From Datisca glomerata (taxonomy: Eukaryota > Streptophyta > Magnoliopsida > Cucurbitales > Datiscaceae), in NCBI GenBank assembly GCA_003255025.1, contig QANY01008651.1, positions 1,845,279 through 1,909,278 of the forward strand: 64,000 nucleotides of DNA, given 5' to 3'. Made by a program: the position numbers and the translations under genes. Each line of letters opens with the position of its first letter. Within the stretch, counting starts at the first letter, position 1. Below, one piece after another: positions 34,730 to 46,074 of the stretch. The notes under the pieces are model-generated. The model was not told the DNA's origin, made no database searches, and saw nothing but the letters and a program-made list of their open reading frames with translations.

Positions 34730-36951
34730 CTAAATCACATGAAAACCAGATGAAAGAAGCAGCCCTGAAAGAAGATACACAAACCATTTATGGCTACTAA
34801 GTTGGGGGGAAGCGGAAGGCGGAGGCGGTGGTAGGAATGGTGGGGGTAGGAATGGTGGTGGCAGGAACGATGGTGGTGGTGGGGGCGGGGATAGGATGGG
34901 GAATAATGGTGATGGAGGTGGTGGTGGGATGAAGAACTGAGCCAAATTAGACCCAAACCAAGTGTTGATAGGGATAAGTTTGTTGAAGGAAAAATTAACG
35001 GTGTCAATATCAGAGCTCGAGACCTCCACATTGTTTGGAATCCAACCGTCAATACCATCACGATAGAGATACAAGTAGTCAATCTGGTCTACACAAGGTC
35101 CGCTAACATCATATGTGTCCACAGAACATTCTTTAAATTTTCCTGAAACTGCATCATCCAGTCTTGGTGCATATACCTAATTATTGCCGATTTATGAGAG
35201 TAAATATGTGATATACCGTTATATATGCCATTTTGGTATACAAGATTATGTAATGTTGATGAATTAATCTTATATCAAAAGCGTGTTTTGGATTTATAGA
35301 TAAAGTAGAAGGCATGATTAAGATAATAGAACTATAGTTCAAATATTCGAGCGCACAATATTTATCCGTACAAGTCCTGCACAAGGCATATATGGGTCCA
35401 CATAACTAAACGACAAGGACAATGATATGTCACATATACAACTGTCCATAACATTTATCTTTTGGAAACTAACATTACATTTCACTTCAATAAAATTAAG
35501 TGTCTATGAATTTGGAAGAGAGCTTCGTACAAACATAATTTAATGTATTTAAAATCAGTACTTCAAACTACATGTACTTAAGTACTTAATAAATGTTATT
35601 GTTTGAAACACACATTTTTATAGATGGAAGCACTTTTACGTATAAAAATATATGTTATAATGTTTCTTAAAATACTTTTACATACACATAAATATGTTTT
35701 ATAATATATGTAAATGCTTTTTAAAAATAAGTAAAACTTAGTTATGAACTATAATATTATCATTTTAATGTTTAAATATATTTCTAGTTATAAACACTAG
35801 CAAACACACCATTAATGTTATTAGTCAAAACAACTGTGTAGACCATTATGATCTTCATATATTACCTTATAAACCTCAAAATGATCGACTTTTCATGGTG
35901 AAGAATCAAAAGAAAACATTTGTTTGTAGTTTGAGCTGTAAAATTGATTTTTTTGTCATTTTTCATATAAGTAAGTATAATTTTATATGGGGTCCAGTTA
36001 TTCTCTAACATGTTTTTTTGTTCAAATGTCATGCAACAGAGTCAAATTCCCCTTATCAATTCAAATTAGTCATGTCTCTTAGGTTTACTGAAAACATTTA
36101 CTAGAAGGTCTCTTCTACCCAACCATTTCAAACGGACAAAGTTCATGTTACTTGAAGCATCCAAATAGACGAGGCCATCTGAGTACCATTTATCTCTCAC
36201 TCGGCTAATAAAGCAGTGTCATTTCTCTAAATAAACTCACTTTTTACGGATTATATATCCTTCATGGTTTGGTAGGGTTCAATTAGCCGGACCTTGAGGA
36301 AAATTACTTTCAAGTATATGAAATTAAAACTATTCACAAACAGTTCATGACCAAAAATACTAAACAAAACCCTCTAAACTTATATTTAATAAAAACTTCA
36401 CAACTTAAGTAAGTCAAAAATCCACTCCACTTAGAACCCTCTAATATTATTAAAAACATGTAATTAAGATTTGCTTACACGTGATACATTCTTCTATAAA
36501 TAGTTTTAATAATAACACTCTAAAAGAGATGATTTATGACACGTTTAAACATTTTAGAAAGTAATATTAACAGTAAATAAATAACTAATAAATTTTAAAG
36601 TAAATGAACCTGATTGCCATGAGAATCTCCAAAAACAAGGGCAATTTGGTCTCTGGTACTTGAAGGTGATGAACAGCTTGTTGTTATATTAACCCTGTAA
36701 TGGCAGTCTCCTACTTCCTTCATTAAAAAAAACCCCCACAAAATAAAAATATTAAAAAAATCAGAAGAAACAAACCTGTAATCTCAGTGATTCGCTTAAA
36801 AAAAATAAAAATAGGGAAGAAAACCCCTGAAAACCTGAATAAAGCTGATGCTGAATGTTTTGGGAGCAGGCTGAGGAAGAAAGCTGGTCTGTTTGGCTTC
36901 TGAGAAAGTGAAAATGAGGGTGAAAAGCAGCACCAAACCCAGCGTTGTCAT
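34730..36951 (-). CDS. ATS3-like protein, gene 4 (medium proline-rich linker)
   Basis: Exons at 36951-36835, 36717-36610 and 35176-34730, with GT-AG introns of 117 and 1433 bases, give 223 residues. The signal peptide is TLGLVLLFTLIFTFSEA. Exon 1 ends SFIQ. Exon 2 reads EVGDCHYRVNITTSC and FGDSHGNQ. Exon 3 reads VYAPRLDD, CSVDTYDVSGPC, QIDYLYLYRDGIDGWIP and WFGSNLAQF. As in gene 3, the QIC and FNxC cysteines are gone, leaving four. A proline-rich linker of about 50 residues follows, with PPPPPSP and three tandem FLPPP units, and then a hydrophobic end (WFVYLLSGLLLSSGFHVI). It is the closest relative of gene 3 in the array, by shared cysteine loss, SEA cleavage site and promoter block. Function is unknown beyond the secreted ATS3 family. 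The ATG at 36951 was chosen because exon 1 then matches the other three. Confidence 0.9.
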
Positions 36952-37030
36952 CGTTTTGCTTTCTCTGTGCTAAACTGAAGAAGTAAAGTTCTTTGTGAGA
37001 GGGGAAATAAGCTGCTTCTACTACATTTTG

Positions 37031-37212
37031 TTATATATATAATATTCCATAAGAGTTTATTTATTTTATTTCATTTTAAATTTTTGTACTGATCTTTTAT
37101 GTTTAGGGTTAGGTAAGAAATATTTATCTTCTCCAATATGTGCCGTAGAAATGTCACGTGATCTCTTAATTCCTCTTCCCCCCAAAAAATATTAATTAAA
37201 TAGATTCACGTG
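37031..37212 (-). promoter_or_regulatory. Gene 4 promoter: TATA box and two CACGTG motifs
   Basis: TATATATAA (plus strand 37031-37039) lies about 80 bases upstream of the ATG. A block shared with gene 2 (GGGTTAGGTAAGAAAT, 37106-37121) comes next. CACGTG follows at 37155-37160, in a block shared with gene 3, and again at 37207-37212 in the context TTCACGTGTTTC, which is also found upstream of gene 2. Confidence 0.55.
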
Positions 37213-38090
37213 TTTCTCATTTTTTGCATCGGTCCAGGTGTCCTCTTTTGGGTCGAAAATCAAGAATTAAAAAACCCTCTCAAAACAAATTTTCATGAAA
37301 TTCAGAACAATCATAATTATATTGTTTTCCAAACCCAATGTACAAAGAAGAGTTTCTGTTTAGGTTTCGAAATAGAGTAATGTCCGTTAACTAAGAAAAA
37401 AATACATGTCTCTTTTTAATCAATTTTACAGTTTGAGCTTAAATTTTTTTTTTACCATCTTCTGTCATATTTTTAATTGACTTCGCCAGCCTCTCCCATG
37501 TAAGTTGTTTTAATTACACGGTTACCACTCTAGTTCCAAAACATATTAACTTTCAAAACATAAAACATATTTTTCTTTTATATTTTACGAAAAATTATAA
37601 TGATTAAATAAAAATTGAGTTAGGCATCAACTAAATAATGGCATGTTTGAACTTTAGTAAAGGGTAACGGAGTTTTGCCTAACTGCTGAAACCAAAGGAG
37701 TTTTATCTAATTGTTGAAACTAAAGGTTTTGTCTAATTGTTGATATTAAATGAGTGTTTATGTAACTACAGTAAACTGCAAGGAAAATTGACGTAGTTTA
37801 CTCTAAAAAATAAAGAAGATTAAGAGTTGACCATAACATGCCAATTGGGCATACACGTCATCATTTTGGATAGAAATATATTAGAGCAGCAGTGACATCT
37901 TCAGTTAATGCTCGTTGTGAAAAGGATATATGTGGAGCGATTCCAATCTCTTTTGAAAATGGACTGACATCAGCTTCGGTCAGCAGAGTCTCGACACGTC
38001 ACTCAACCATATTAAACATTGCTTCCTTCCGATTATAGGCGATGGAAGGATTAGATGGAAACGGATTGAATATAAATATTTAAGATTAGT
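37213..38090. other. Intergenic AT-rich sequence, no gene seen
   Basis: No credible coding frame. GAAACTAAAGGTTTTGTCTAATTGTTGA-like text occurs three times in succession around 37660-37745 as a small diverged direct repeat. Confidence 0.4.
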
Positions 38091-38720
38091 TGATATTCAT
38101 GAGCTAAAGGGATGTCATTGGATGTAGTTACACGAACGGTCTAGTCTCAGTAAATGAAAAATATGGCATGAGAACGTGGAGGTCGGGATCTGAAGGGTGA
38201 ATGACGAACACTTTGAGCCAGTCTATGTATAGAATGTGACAAAATGCTATTGGGAGGAGGAAATCAGATAGATTTCTCCAAGTCTAATAAGTAGGGAATT
38301 ACAAAATGAATCCAAGAGTGTAAAAAATCCTCCACAATAAGGGGGAAGAATTACGTTTATAGAGAAGCTTCAGGACAGGGTCCACTCCAACCAATCTCTT
38401 GACAAATTGGCAGTGAGCTCTACATAATGACACATTAACACGCTCGTTGAGGTGGCAAACATCCAATCATCGCTTATTTAAACCACAATCGTGTGGGTAT
38501 GAGTATCTATAGGAAGGATTTTCATGTACGCTACCTTTCGCATTGCGCCATGTGTCATATACAGTCACCGTTCATGGAAGAAAGGACACAGAGATCACTC
38601 ACATCGTCGAGATTGGCGGTATTCATCCGGGACCCCTTCCGAGGGGTGCCCTAACAACTAGATCCCTTCCCAATTTAAAGACGATACATCCACAACCCTA
38701 AAAAATGTCGTATTAGTGAT
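38090..38720 (-). mobile_element. LTR-like fragment
   Basis: GGTCTAGTCTCAGTAAATG, GAACGTGGAGGTCGGG, AGGGTGAATGACGAACAC and GTGACAAAATGC occur in the order seen at 46100-46200 and 19750-19830. This suggests a diverged LTR of the same superfamily in the minus orientation. Ends were not identified. Confidence 0.35.
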
Positions 38721-39700
38721 TGGTTATCATTTTCAATATAGCGTAACCTCATCCTAATTTTACTAGATTACAGTCCTAAAAATATTCCCAGACAATGGAC
38801 CCACTTAACTCTTTGTCAGTTGACTTAGCGGTTATAAGGATATGAATGAATACATAAAAATATTAAATAATACAAGATAAATTTTAAGCCATTCAATTGT
38901 TGAAATAGATCAAGCAATCACGTTCAAAAATCAAATCTAACACTTGACAGTAGTTCATAGGAGTGAAAATGTCATAGTGGCGAGTCAAAGTCATATAGAT
39001 CAACCTCGTAAATAATGGAAGGTGCATCCATGTACACTTGCCTTCTACATTAAATTAAATAGAGATGATATTTTCAAAATTGTTGAAGCAAAAAGTCTTT
39101 CTCATAAAGTATGAGTTTCTTGATAATATTGTTGTTTATATTAACGTTTGGCAATCAGAAGGGATCTAAATGCTCTTTAGTTTAACTTAACTATTGTTGT
39201 TCCTTTTAAATGATTTAGATAGTTTTTTTTTTATTTTTGAATTTCCAAATCAACTCACTATGTGTTTTTTTAATAAATATATTATAATAGTATGATGTTT
39301 TAAAGTACCCAAACATCTAAATATGGCATCTACCACTAAAAGAAGAGGCAGGCGCATAGGATAATAGTGATTGGAAAAGAAAATATAGAGTTAAAGATAA
39401 AAAAAATATAGCGTGGAGAACGTTAACACGTAGCAGCAAAAACAAAATATCAGACTTTTTCATTAGCCAAAGCTAATAGTAAAAGACTTGAAAATGTCGA
39501 GGTTCCACCACTAATTCACAAAACTTTTTATGCGTCCATTAATGGGGGAGTCTCAATTATCATTGGCCAAAAACATTCATGTCAAAAAGTTCTGAAGCTA
39601 GCTACCATTCCTCTCCACCTTTTTCTCTTCACGTCTTTACCTAACATTCATACACAAATCCAACTTCAGCTTATTTTTCAGTAAACACTCATAAAAAGTT
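38721..39700. other. Intergenic AT-rich sequence, no feature seen
   Basis: Nothing coding or clearly repetitive was recognised on either strand. Confidence 0.4.
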
Positions 39701-39711
39701 GACTCAATTAT

Positions 39712-40667
39712 GGTGCCCGTAGTGCCGCTAAGGTACACCCATGAGTGCCACCCCATGATGGTACCATGGGTGCCGCCTCATGGCAGCTCTATGGGTGTCA
39801 CCACCACGGTAGCACTGCGGGATGTCACTCCCATAACAGCACCGTGGCGTATCACCCCACGGGTGCTGCATAGAGATGTCCGAATCACCCTCCGTGATGC
39901 AACTTGGAGACAATGCTGACATGCTTCAAACAAGACACAACGCTACACTAGCATGAGTCATCAATCACAAACTACCAAGTCAAGGGACAAAGACGTGGGT
40001 AGGTGTATGGTTACCTGGGAACGTTTGGGAGGCTGTGAACTGGCAGGATTAGGGGCGATGCGACGTTGTACTGGACGGGGGACATACTTCCTTGGTACGA
40101 CCACTCTAGACATTGAGGGTGTGCTACCCTCCTACCTTGGGGATGAGTTGGTTTGAGAGAACCCTTGGAGAGGAGGAGCTGGGTGAACACCGCCGTTGCG
40201 CCTCACCGGCTAGGCGTGTTCTCCCTAAATCATGGTCATCACACAGACCCACGTGGCGCCACCCGATTGGCTCATGTGTAATCCTTTTCTTACTCACCTA
40301 AGTATGATTAGTCAGCTTAATTTCTCACTCAAGGGATTAGTTGCAATGCCCCCCCCCCTTTTGTTCACCTATAAAAGGATGACTCTTCCTTCATTTGAGA
40401 GGATTGAAAGTTTAGAGAGAGAAGCTCCCAATTTAGAGAGAGAAACTCTAACTTTAGAGTGAAACTCCTATTTCTAGAGTGAGAAACTCCTACTTCTCGA
40501 GAGAGATATAGAGTAAGCATTTTTCACTACCCTTGATTGTCTAGAGTGCTCCTCATTCACCTCTCGACGTCCTCCTTGACGTTCTCAGGTGTTGTTCTGG
40601 TCACGAGCTAGGACTAGAGCACTTCTGCTCCTCACCCACATGACACCCTTGTATCTATATTTGGCGA
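39712..40667 (+). repeat. LTR with internal minisatellite, plus orientation
   Basis: The segment matches the reverse complement of 46075-46945 nearly end to end: GTACGACCACTCTAGACATT, TTGTTCACCTATAAAAGGAT and GAACAACACCTGAGAACGTC-like text lie at the same relative positions. TATAAAAGG at 40370 is a probable LTR promoter TATA box. Its left part (39720-39900) is a GC-rich array of roughly 30-bp units around CCATGGGTGNCAC. It ends before TTGGCGACTCAACTGGGGAG, which looks like a primer binding site. Confidence 0.75.
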
Positions 40668-42090
40668 CTCAACTGGGGAGTGGTCTGTCAAACTAGCAAA
40701 GGACCATCATGGCTGGTCGTGTAAAGGGAAGAGTAGTTCTATCGCACACGGAGGGAGACAGAACTACACTCAATGGCGAGCGTGAATAAGAGTAGGAGAA
40801 CATTTCACGTTCGATACAACCAGGCACAGCTACACAAGTGCAAGTGCAAGCCGAGGCTATCCGGGAACTCCAAGCTTCTAACGTTGAGATTAGGAGAGTC
40901 ATTGATACATTAAACGCCTACATTAGTGCTACCACACCACAACACCCAAAGGACATCATCCTCCCCGTCATTGGACCATAGCAATGCCGCCACCCTAGTC
41001 AAGTTTACCCAACCCGCCATCTAGGAGCATCCTTCCATCACACTTGTGCGGACACGCTCCCGCTCAACTAAGTCAAGCTTGCCCAACCCACCACCTAAGA
41101 GTATCCATATGTCACACTTGCGCGTACAAGCTCCCGCTCAACCAAGTCGAGCTCACCTAACCTCCCACTAAGGACTACACCAGTCGCGCGCAGTCCAAGG
41201 GCTGCCAAGCCATGTCGCTACCAAAAGCCACCAAAATGTCACCACTAAGCATCCGCCATCAAGCATGCTCCACGCGAGGCACACCCAACCGCCATCAAGC
41301 ATGCTCCACACGAGGCACACCCAACCTGCCATCAAGCAAGCTCCCCGCCACTGCACCTCGTACGCGCACCAAGCTCCCGCGCACACCAAGCTTTTTGCCA
41401 CTCACATGCCACCACCAAGCAGGCTCACTCCCGCGCTCATTCCCGTGTGCGAAGGACTGATCGTGTATCTCTCATGCCACTACCAAGCAAGAGCATGCCG
41501 CCAAGAAATTGGCCCATGCCTGCGCTGACTCCCATTATCGAAAGCCCCCATCCTGGGAATACCACCAGCCTTCACCATGGGCATGCAGCCAACCCCCGCC
41601 TCAGGTGCACAACCAACCTCCATCGTAGGTGTGTAACTGACCTCTCTCATGGGTGCCCAACCATCCTATGCTGCAGATGTTCAATCACAAGCATTCTCCT
41701 AGAACCATGTTCAATCAAAGGTTCAAACCAACACTCAGCTCTTGCACATGCCAATGCTACTATAATGGCTCAAACCAGCTTCATCCCAGGCGTAGACAAC
41801 ATCCTTTATGGAAGTGGTCATTTCATTACCCATAAAGCTCTCCTAAAGGTGCTTTAAGAGGAGAGGGTAAGATCATCGCTGAATGAGTCCGTTGTCGACT
41901 TCAGATTGCCATATTCGGCCGACATAGCTTTGAGACCATACTCCGCAGATTACGTTCCCCCAATGAAAGTACAATGACAGAAATGGGTGTGCCAAGGAAC
42001 ACGAGATACGTTTCATCGATGGCATGAGACCCTATAGTTACAATGAGTTCATGCGTTTGAGAGAACTTTCCACATCCTTGACGGAGCGAG
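40668..42090 (+). mobile_element. Internal region of an LTR retrotransposon, degenerate
   Basis: TGGCGACTCAACTGGGGAG at about 40665-40685 follows the LTR and begins with the TGG expected of a tRNA primer site; the tRNA is uncertain. The following 1.2 kb is GC-rich with no long clean frame. It contains repeated phrases such as CAAGCATGCTCCACGCGAGG and its near copy (41260-41320), and AACCCGCCATCTAGGAG with its near copy (41010-41110). I could not recognise gag with confidence. Confidence 0.4.
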
Positions 42091-42094
42091 CTTT

Positions 42095-43275
42095 CACACC
42101 TTTATTTGAAAACACCCATGATAAATGTCACGCCTGGTGAAACGCATAGGCTCCAACACCTTTACTTGAAAACACCTATGATAAAGGTCAAGCCTGGTGA
42201 ACCGCATAGGCTCTAACACATTCACATGAAAACACTCGTGATAAAGGTCACGCCTGGTGAAATGCATAGGCTCCAACGCCTTTACGTGAAAACACTTGTG
42301 ATAAAGGTCACGCCTTGTGAAACGCATAGGCTCAAACGCCTTTACTTGAAAATACTTGAGATAAAGGTCACGCCTAGTGACGTATAGGCTCCAACGCCTT
42401 CACTTGAAAATACCCGTGATAAATGTCACGCCTAGTCAAATGCATAGGCTTCCACGCCTTCACTTGAAAACACCTGTGATAAAGGTCACACCTAGTGAAA
42501 TGCATAGGCTCTAACACATTTACTTGAAAACACTCGTGATAAAGGTCACGCCTGGTGAAATGTATAGGCTCCAACACTTTTACTTGAAAACACTCGCGAT
42601 AAAGTTCACGCCTGGTGAAACGCATAGGCTCCAACGCCTTCACTTGAGAACACTCGTGATAAAGGTCACGCCTGGTGAAATGCATAGGCTCCAACGCCTT
42701 TACTGATAAACACCCGTGGTAAATGTCACGCTTGGTGAAACACATAGGCTCCAACGCTTTCACTTTAAAACACCTATAAGGTCACGCCTGGTGAAAGGCA
42801 TATGCTTCCACGCTTTCACTTGAAAACACCTGTGATAAATGTCATGCTTGGTGAAATGCATAGGCTTCCACGCCTTCACTTGAGAACACCCATGATAAAG
42901 GTCACGCTTGGTGAAATGCATAGGCTTTCATGTCTTCACTTGAAAACAACCATGATAAAGGCATGGCTGGTGAAATACATAGGTTTCCATGCTTCACTTG
43001 AGAACTCCCATGGTGAAATGCATAGGCTTTCATGCCTTCACTTGAAAACACACATGATAAAGGTCATGCCTGGTGAGATGCATAGGCTTTCACACATCTA
43101 ATTGAGAACACCTATGATAGACGTCATGTTTGGTGAGACGCATAGACTCTCACGCCTGTACTTGAGAACACCCATGATAAATGTCACGCTTGGTGAGATC
43201 TATGGGCTTTCACGCCTTTACTTGAGAACACCAATGATAAACGTTATGCTTTGTGGGATGAGTAGGCTTTCACGC
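42095..43275. repeat. 60-bp minisatellite, about 19 units
   Basis: The unit reads roughly AAAGGTCACGCCTGGTGAAA, CGCATAGGCTCCAACGCCTT and TACTTGAAAACACCCGTGAT. The period is exactly 60 in most of the array, with shorter units near 42360, 42770 and 42960-43020. Because 60 is divisible by three, both strands stay open over hundreds of bases. One strand gives 20-residue repeats around LEPMRFTRRDLYHECFQVKA, the other around VIKVTPGEMHRLQRLHLKTP. It sits in LTR-related sequence. Confidence 0.92.
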
Positions 43276-43450
43276 ACCCCTCGGCGTAGGCTTTCACATA
43301 CTTATTGGCGGATGCTCCTGCGTACTCATTGGGGGATGCTCCTGCGTACTCATTGGGGGATGCTCCCGTGCAGTCCTTGGAATATGCTCCGCGATATCCC
43401 TAGCGGATGCTCCCGCGCACTCCCTGGTGGAGGCTCCCGCGCACTCCCTG
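43276..43450. repeat. About 28-bp GC-rich minisatellite
   Basis: Units like GCGGATGCTCCCGCGCACTC (CCTGGTG) repeat about six times. The reverse complement of the same unit occurs at 48880-49015, next to an LTR fragment in the opposite orientation. Confidence 0.8.
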
Positions 43451-43688
43451 GTGCAATTCCTACAAAAATCCTAGAGAGATTTACTTTTGAATCTAACGAG
43501 CGATTGCTAGTGTAAGGATCAATTAATAGCTTTGTGGATGTCAAGAACAAAGATCGTGATGTAGAGAATTGGATCCTGCCAAATCAGAATTTCTCCATTA
43601 AAAGAAAAGGTATAAAATTGTTTCTATCTTTTCAGGATACGTTTATATTGTTATGTACATATCATTGGTTTGGTTTTGTGTGTAGGGA
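43451..43688 (+). mobile_element. 3' end fragment of a Copia-3-family LTR
   Basis: TTTGAATCTAACGAGCGATT, AAGAACAAAGATCGTGATGT and GGATCCTGCCAAATCAGAAT parallel, in order, the 3' part of the Copia-3 LTRs at 55790-55920 and 63110-63210. It joins abruptly to copia RT sequence at about 43689. Confidence 0.5.
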
Positions 43689-45135
43689 CATAATCCCACT
43701 ACCCAACGGGAAGAAACCTGTAGGATGTAAATGGATCTACAAGACCAAATACAACAGCAATGACACCATCGAAAGATATAAAGCCTGACTAGTTGTCAAA
43801 GGCTTTACTCAGACATATGGAGTGGATTACCAGGAGACGTTCGCTCCAGTGGTAAAAATGAACACGATCCGAGTGTTACTATCCGCTGCCACCAACCTCA
43901 GCTGGGACTATATCAAATGGATGTTAAAATTGCATTCCTCCAAGAAAATCTGGAAGAATAAGTATATATGTCCCTACCTCCAGGACATGAGAAAGCGACG
44001 CACCCATCTCTGGTATGTAGATTAAAGATGGCTATCTACGGCTTGAAACAGTCACCAAGGGCATGGTATGGGAAATTAAGCTTGTCTCTTTTAAAAATTA
44101 ACTTTGTCAAAAGCTCTACTGACTCATATATGTTCGTCAAACACACGAACAACTCCACCACCATCATTTTAGTCTACGTAGATGACATCATCATCACCGG
44201 AAATAACCACGATGAAATATGGAGTGTTCAACAATTTCTAAAAGGGGAGTTTGATATTAAAGACCTAGGAAAACTGAAATACTTCCTAGGGATAGAAATA
44301 GCTTACTCGAAAAAGGGACTGTTTCTATCTCAAAGAAAATATATCTTAGACTTGTTAAAAGAAACTGGCATGATAGGGGCAAAACCTGCTAGCACACCAA
44401 TGGAAACCAACATGAAAATAGGACTTAATGATAGCAAAACATTAATTGATATAGGCCAATATCAAAGACTAGTAGGAAAACTAATTTATCTAACGGTTAC
44501 AAGACCAGATATCACTTTTGCAGTTAACGTTATCAGTCAATTCATACACGCACCCTGCAAGAATCACCAGGCAGCCGCAGAAAGAATACTCAGATACCTT
44601 AAAGGAACATCCGGTCAAGGGATATGGATGAAGAGAACCGGGGCAAACTCCGTAGTTGGATACACTAATGCAGACTGGGCAGGTAGTTATGATAGAAAAT
44701 CTACAACTGGTTTCTGTGTCTTTGTAGGTGGAAATCTAGTAACCTGGAAGAGCAAGAAACAAACAGTTGTAGCAAGGTCAAGTGTAGAGGCATAATACAG
44801 AGCCATGGCCTCCACTGCTAGTGAACTCACATGGATTAGACATCTCCTTCAAGACATGAAGGTTGAGATAAAAAAACGATAGAGATGCATTGTGACAACC
44901 AAGCAGCACGTCATATTACAATGAACCCCGTTTTTCATGAGAGAACCAAACACATTGAAGTGGACTGTCACTTCATAAGAGAGAAGGTACAGTCGGTAGA
45001 AATCGTCATTCCTTTTGTACGTAGTGAAGACTAGCTGGTCGACATCTTCACCAAAGCCCTCGACAAAAATAGCCTCCAAAGAATACTTAACAAGTTGGGC
45101 TCGATCAACCTATACGAACCCAACTTGAGGGGGAG
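43689..45135 (+). pseudogene. Copia reverse transcriptase and RNase H fragment (Copia-2), broken
   Basis: The fragment starts within RT, with [19 protein letters not shown] and DYQETFAPVVKMNTIRVLLS. The catalytic box is LVYVDDIIITGNN (about 44170-44210), followed by DLGKLKYFLGIEIAYSKKG. RNase H has GYTNADWAGSYDRKSTTGF and SKKQTVVARSSVEA, ending at a stop near 44795 where family members continue as EYRAMA. Stops or shifts also occur near 43787 and 43930-44025. The polypurine tract AACTTGAGGGGGAG precedes the LTR. Gag, protease and integrase are absent, so the element is 5'-truncated. It is the best-preserved RT in the window. Confidence 0.9.
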
Positions 45136-45430
45136 TGTTGAAGAAAGAGAAACAGAAAGTATTGCCTCAGAAGGAAAATCTTCATCACAGGCAAAAGGGA
45201 AAAGCAGAACAATAACTTTCACCAAACACAGTGTGTGTCTAACCACTTCTGGAAAAACGATCAGTAGGCATTCATTGGAGAGATCATAGGCAACCGTTAG
45301 AAATAATATGTATATATACATCACTTACTCATTGTAAAGGATCAAAATTCTTAATAAGAAATCAGAACAAGAAGTTCATCATCTTTCTTTAAGATCAGAA
45401 CACTAAAGTGTTCATCATTTCTAGGGCTCT
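45136..45430 (+). repeat. 3' LTR of Copia-2 (partial, right border uncertain)
   Basis: TGTTGAAGAAAGAGAAACAG begins immediately after the polypurine tract. AATAAGAAATCAGAACAAG and TCATCATTTCTAGGG mark the later part. No second copy exists in the window to fix its end. Confidence 0.6.
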
Positions 45431-46074
45431 TGATGATTTGACTGACATGTTTTATCGTTGGTAATAATCTACACAATAATTATAATAATCTATATAATAA
45501 TTAATAGTGATTTGGGTTTGTTATGTTTGATAAACATATAATTTCGTGATAAATGAATGTAAAATTTAGAGGTAGTTCAGTTGCCCTCTCATGACTATTT
45601 TACCTTGATAGTTGGAAACTAAAAATTGTTTCCCTTTTTAATACAATTCAATTTCGTCCTCATAATGATAAATAAATTAAGATTGCTTCTAACTTTTAAA
45701 GTTACTTAAACATTCAATTATTTGAGGATTATCATCTAGAATATCAATCAAAGTAACCGCTACCAAAGGGAGCCTTAGTTAATAGTGTAATTGCTTGGGT
45801 TTGGAATCTCCTTACTATTCTAATCATATATCTAACGGCCCATATCTACTAAAAAATCAACAACAAAATTCCATACAGAGATCTTAGGCTATTGATTTTA
45901 CATTTTTAATCGATTTAGATTAGTAGAAAAAGATTCCATCACCTTCTCGTAATAAGTGGGGATCCATTTGAATTTTCTTGTAGCCTTTGACCAACTCGAT
46001 GTTAGATCAAAATTAACATCTCATTAAATCAAAACCTAAATCCTATAAGATAATGTTTGGTTAAATTGTGTAGA
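45431..46074. other. Intergenic AT-rich sequence, no feature seen
   Basis: No gene or repeat boundary was recognised. Confidence 0.4.

Noticed and set aside
38090..38720. Complete LTR element at this place
   Set aside because: Only a few ordered matches to other LTRs were seen; no paired LTR, primer site or polypurine tract.
42095..43275. CRISPR-like array
   Set aside because: The units are contiguous near-identical 60-mers without unique spacers, in a plant nuclear context.
42094..43515. Repeat-protein genes on either strand of the 60-bp array
   Set aside because: Both strands are equally open, units vary in length in places, and there is no promoter or flanking domain. Kept only as a finding to test.
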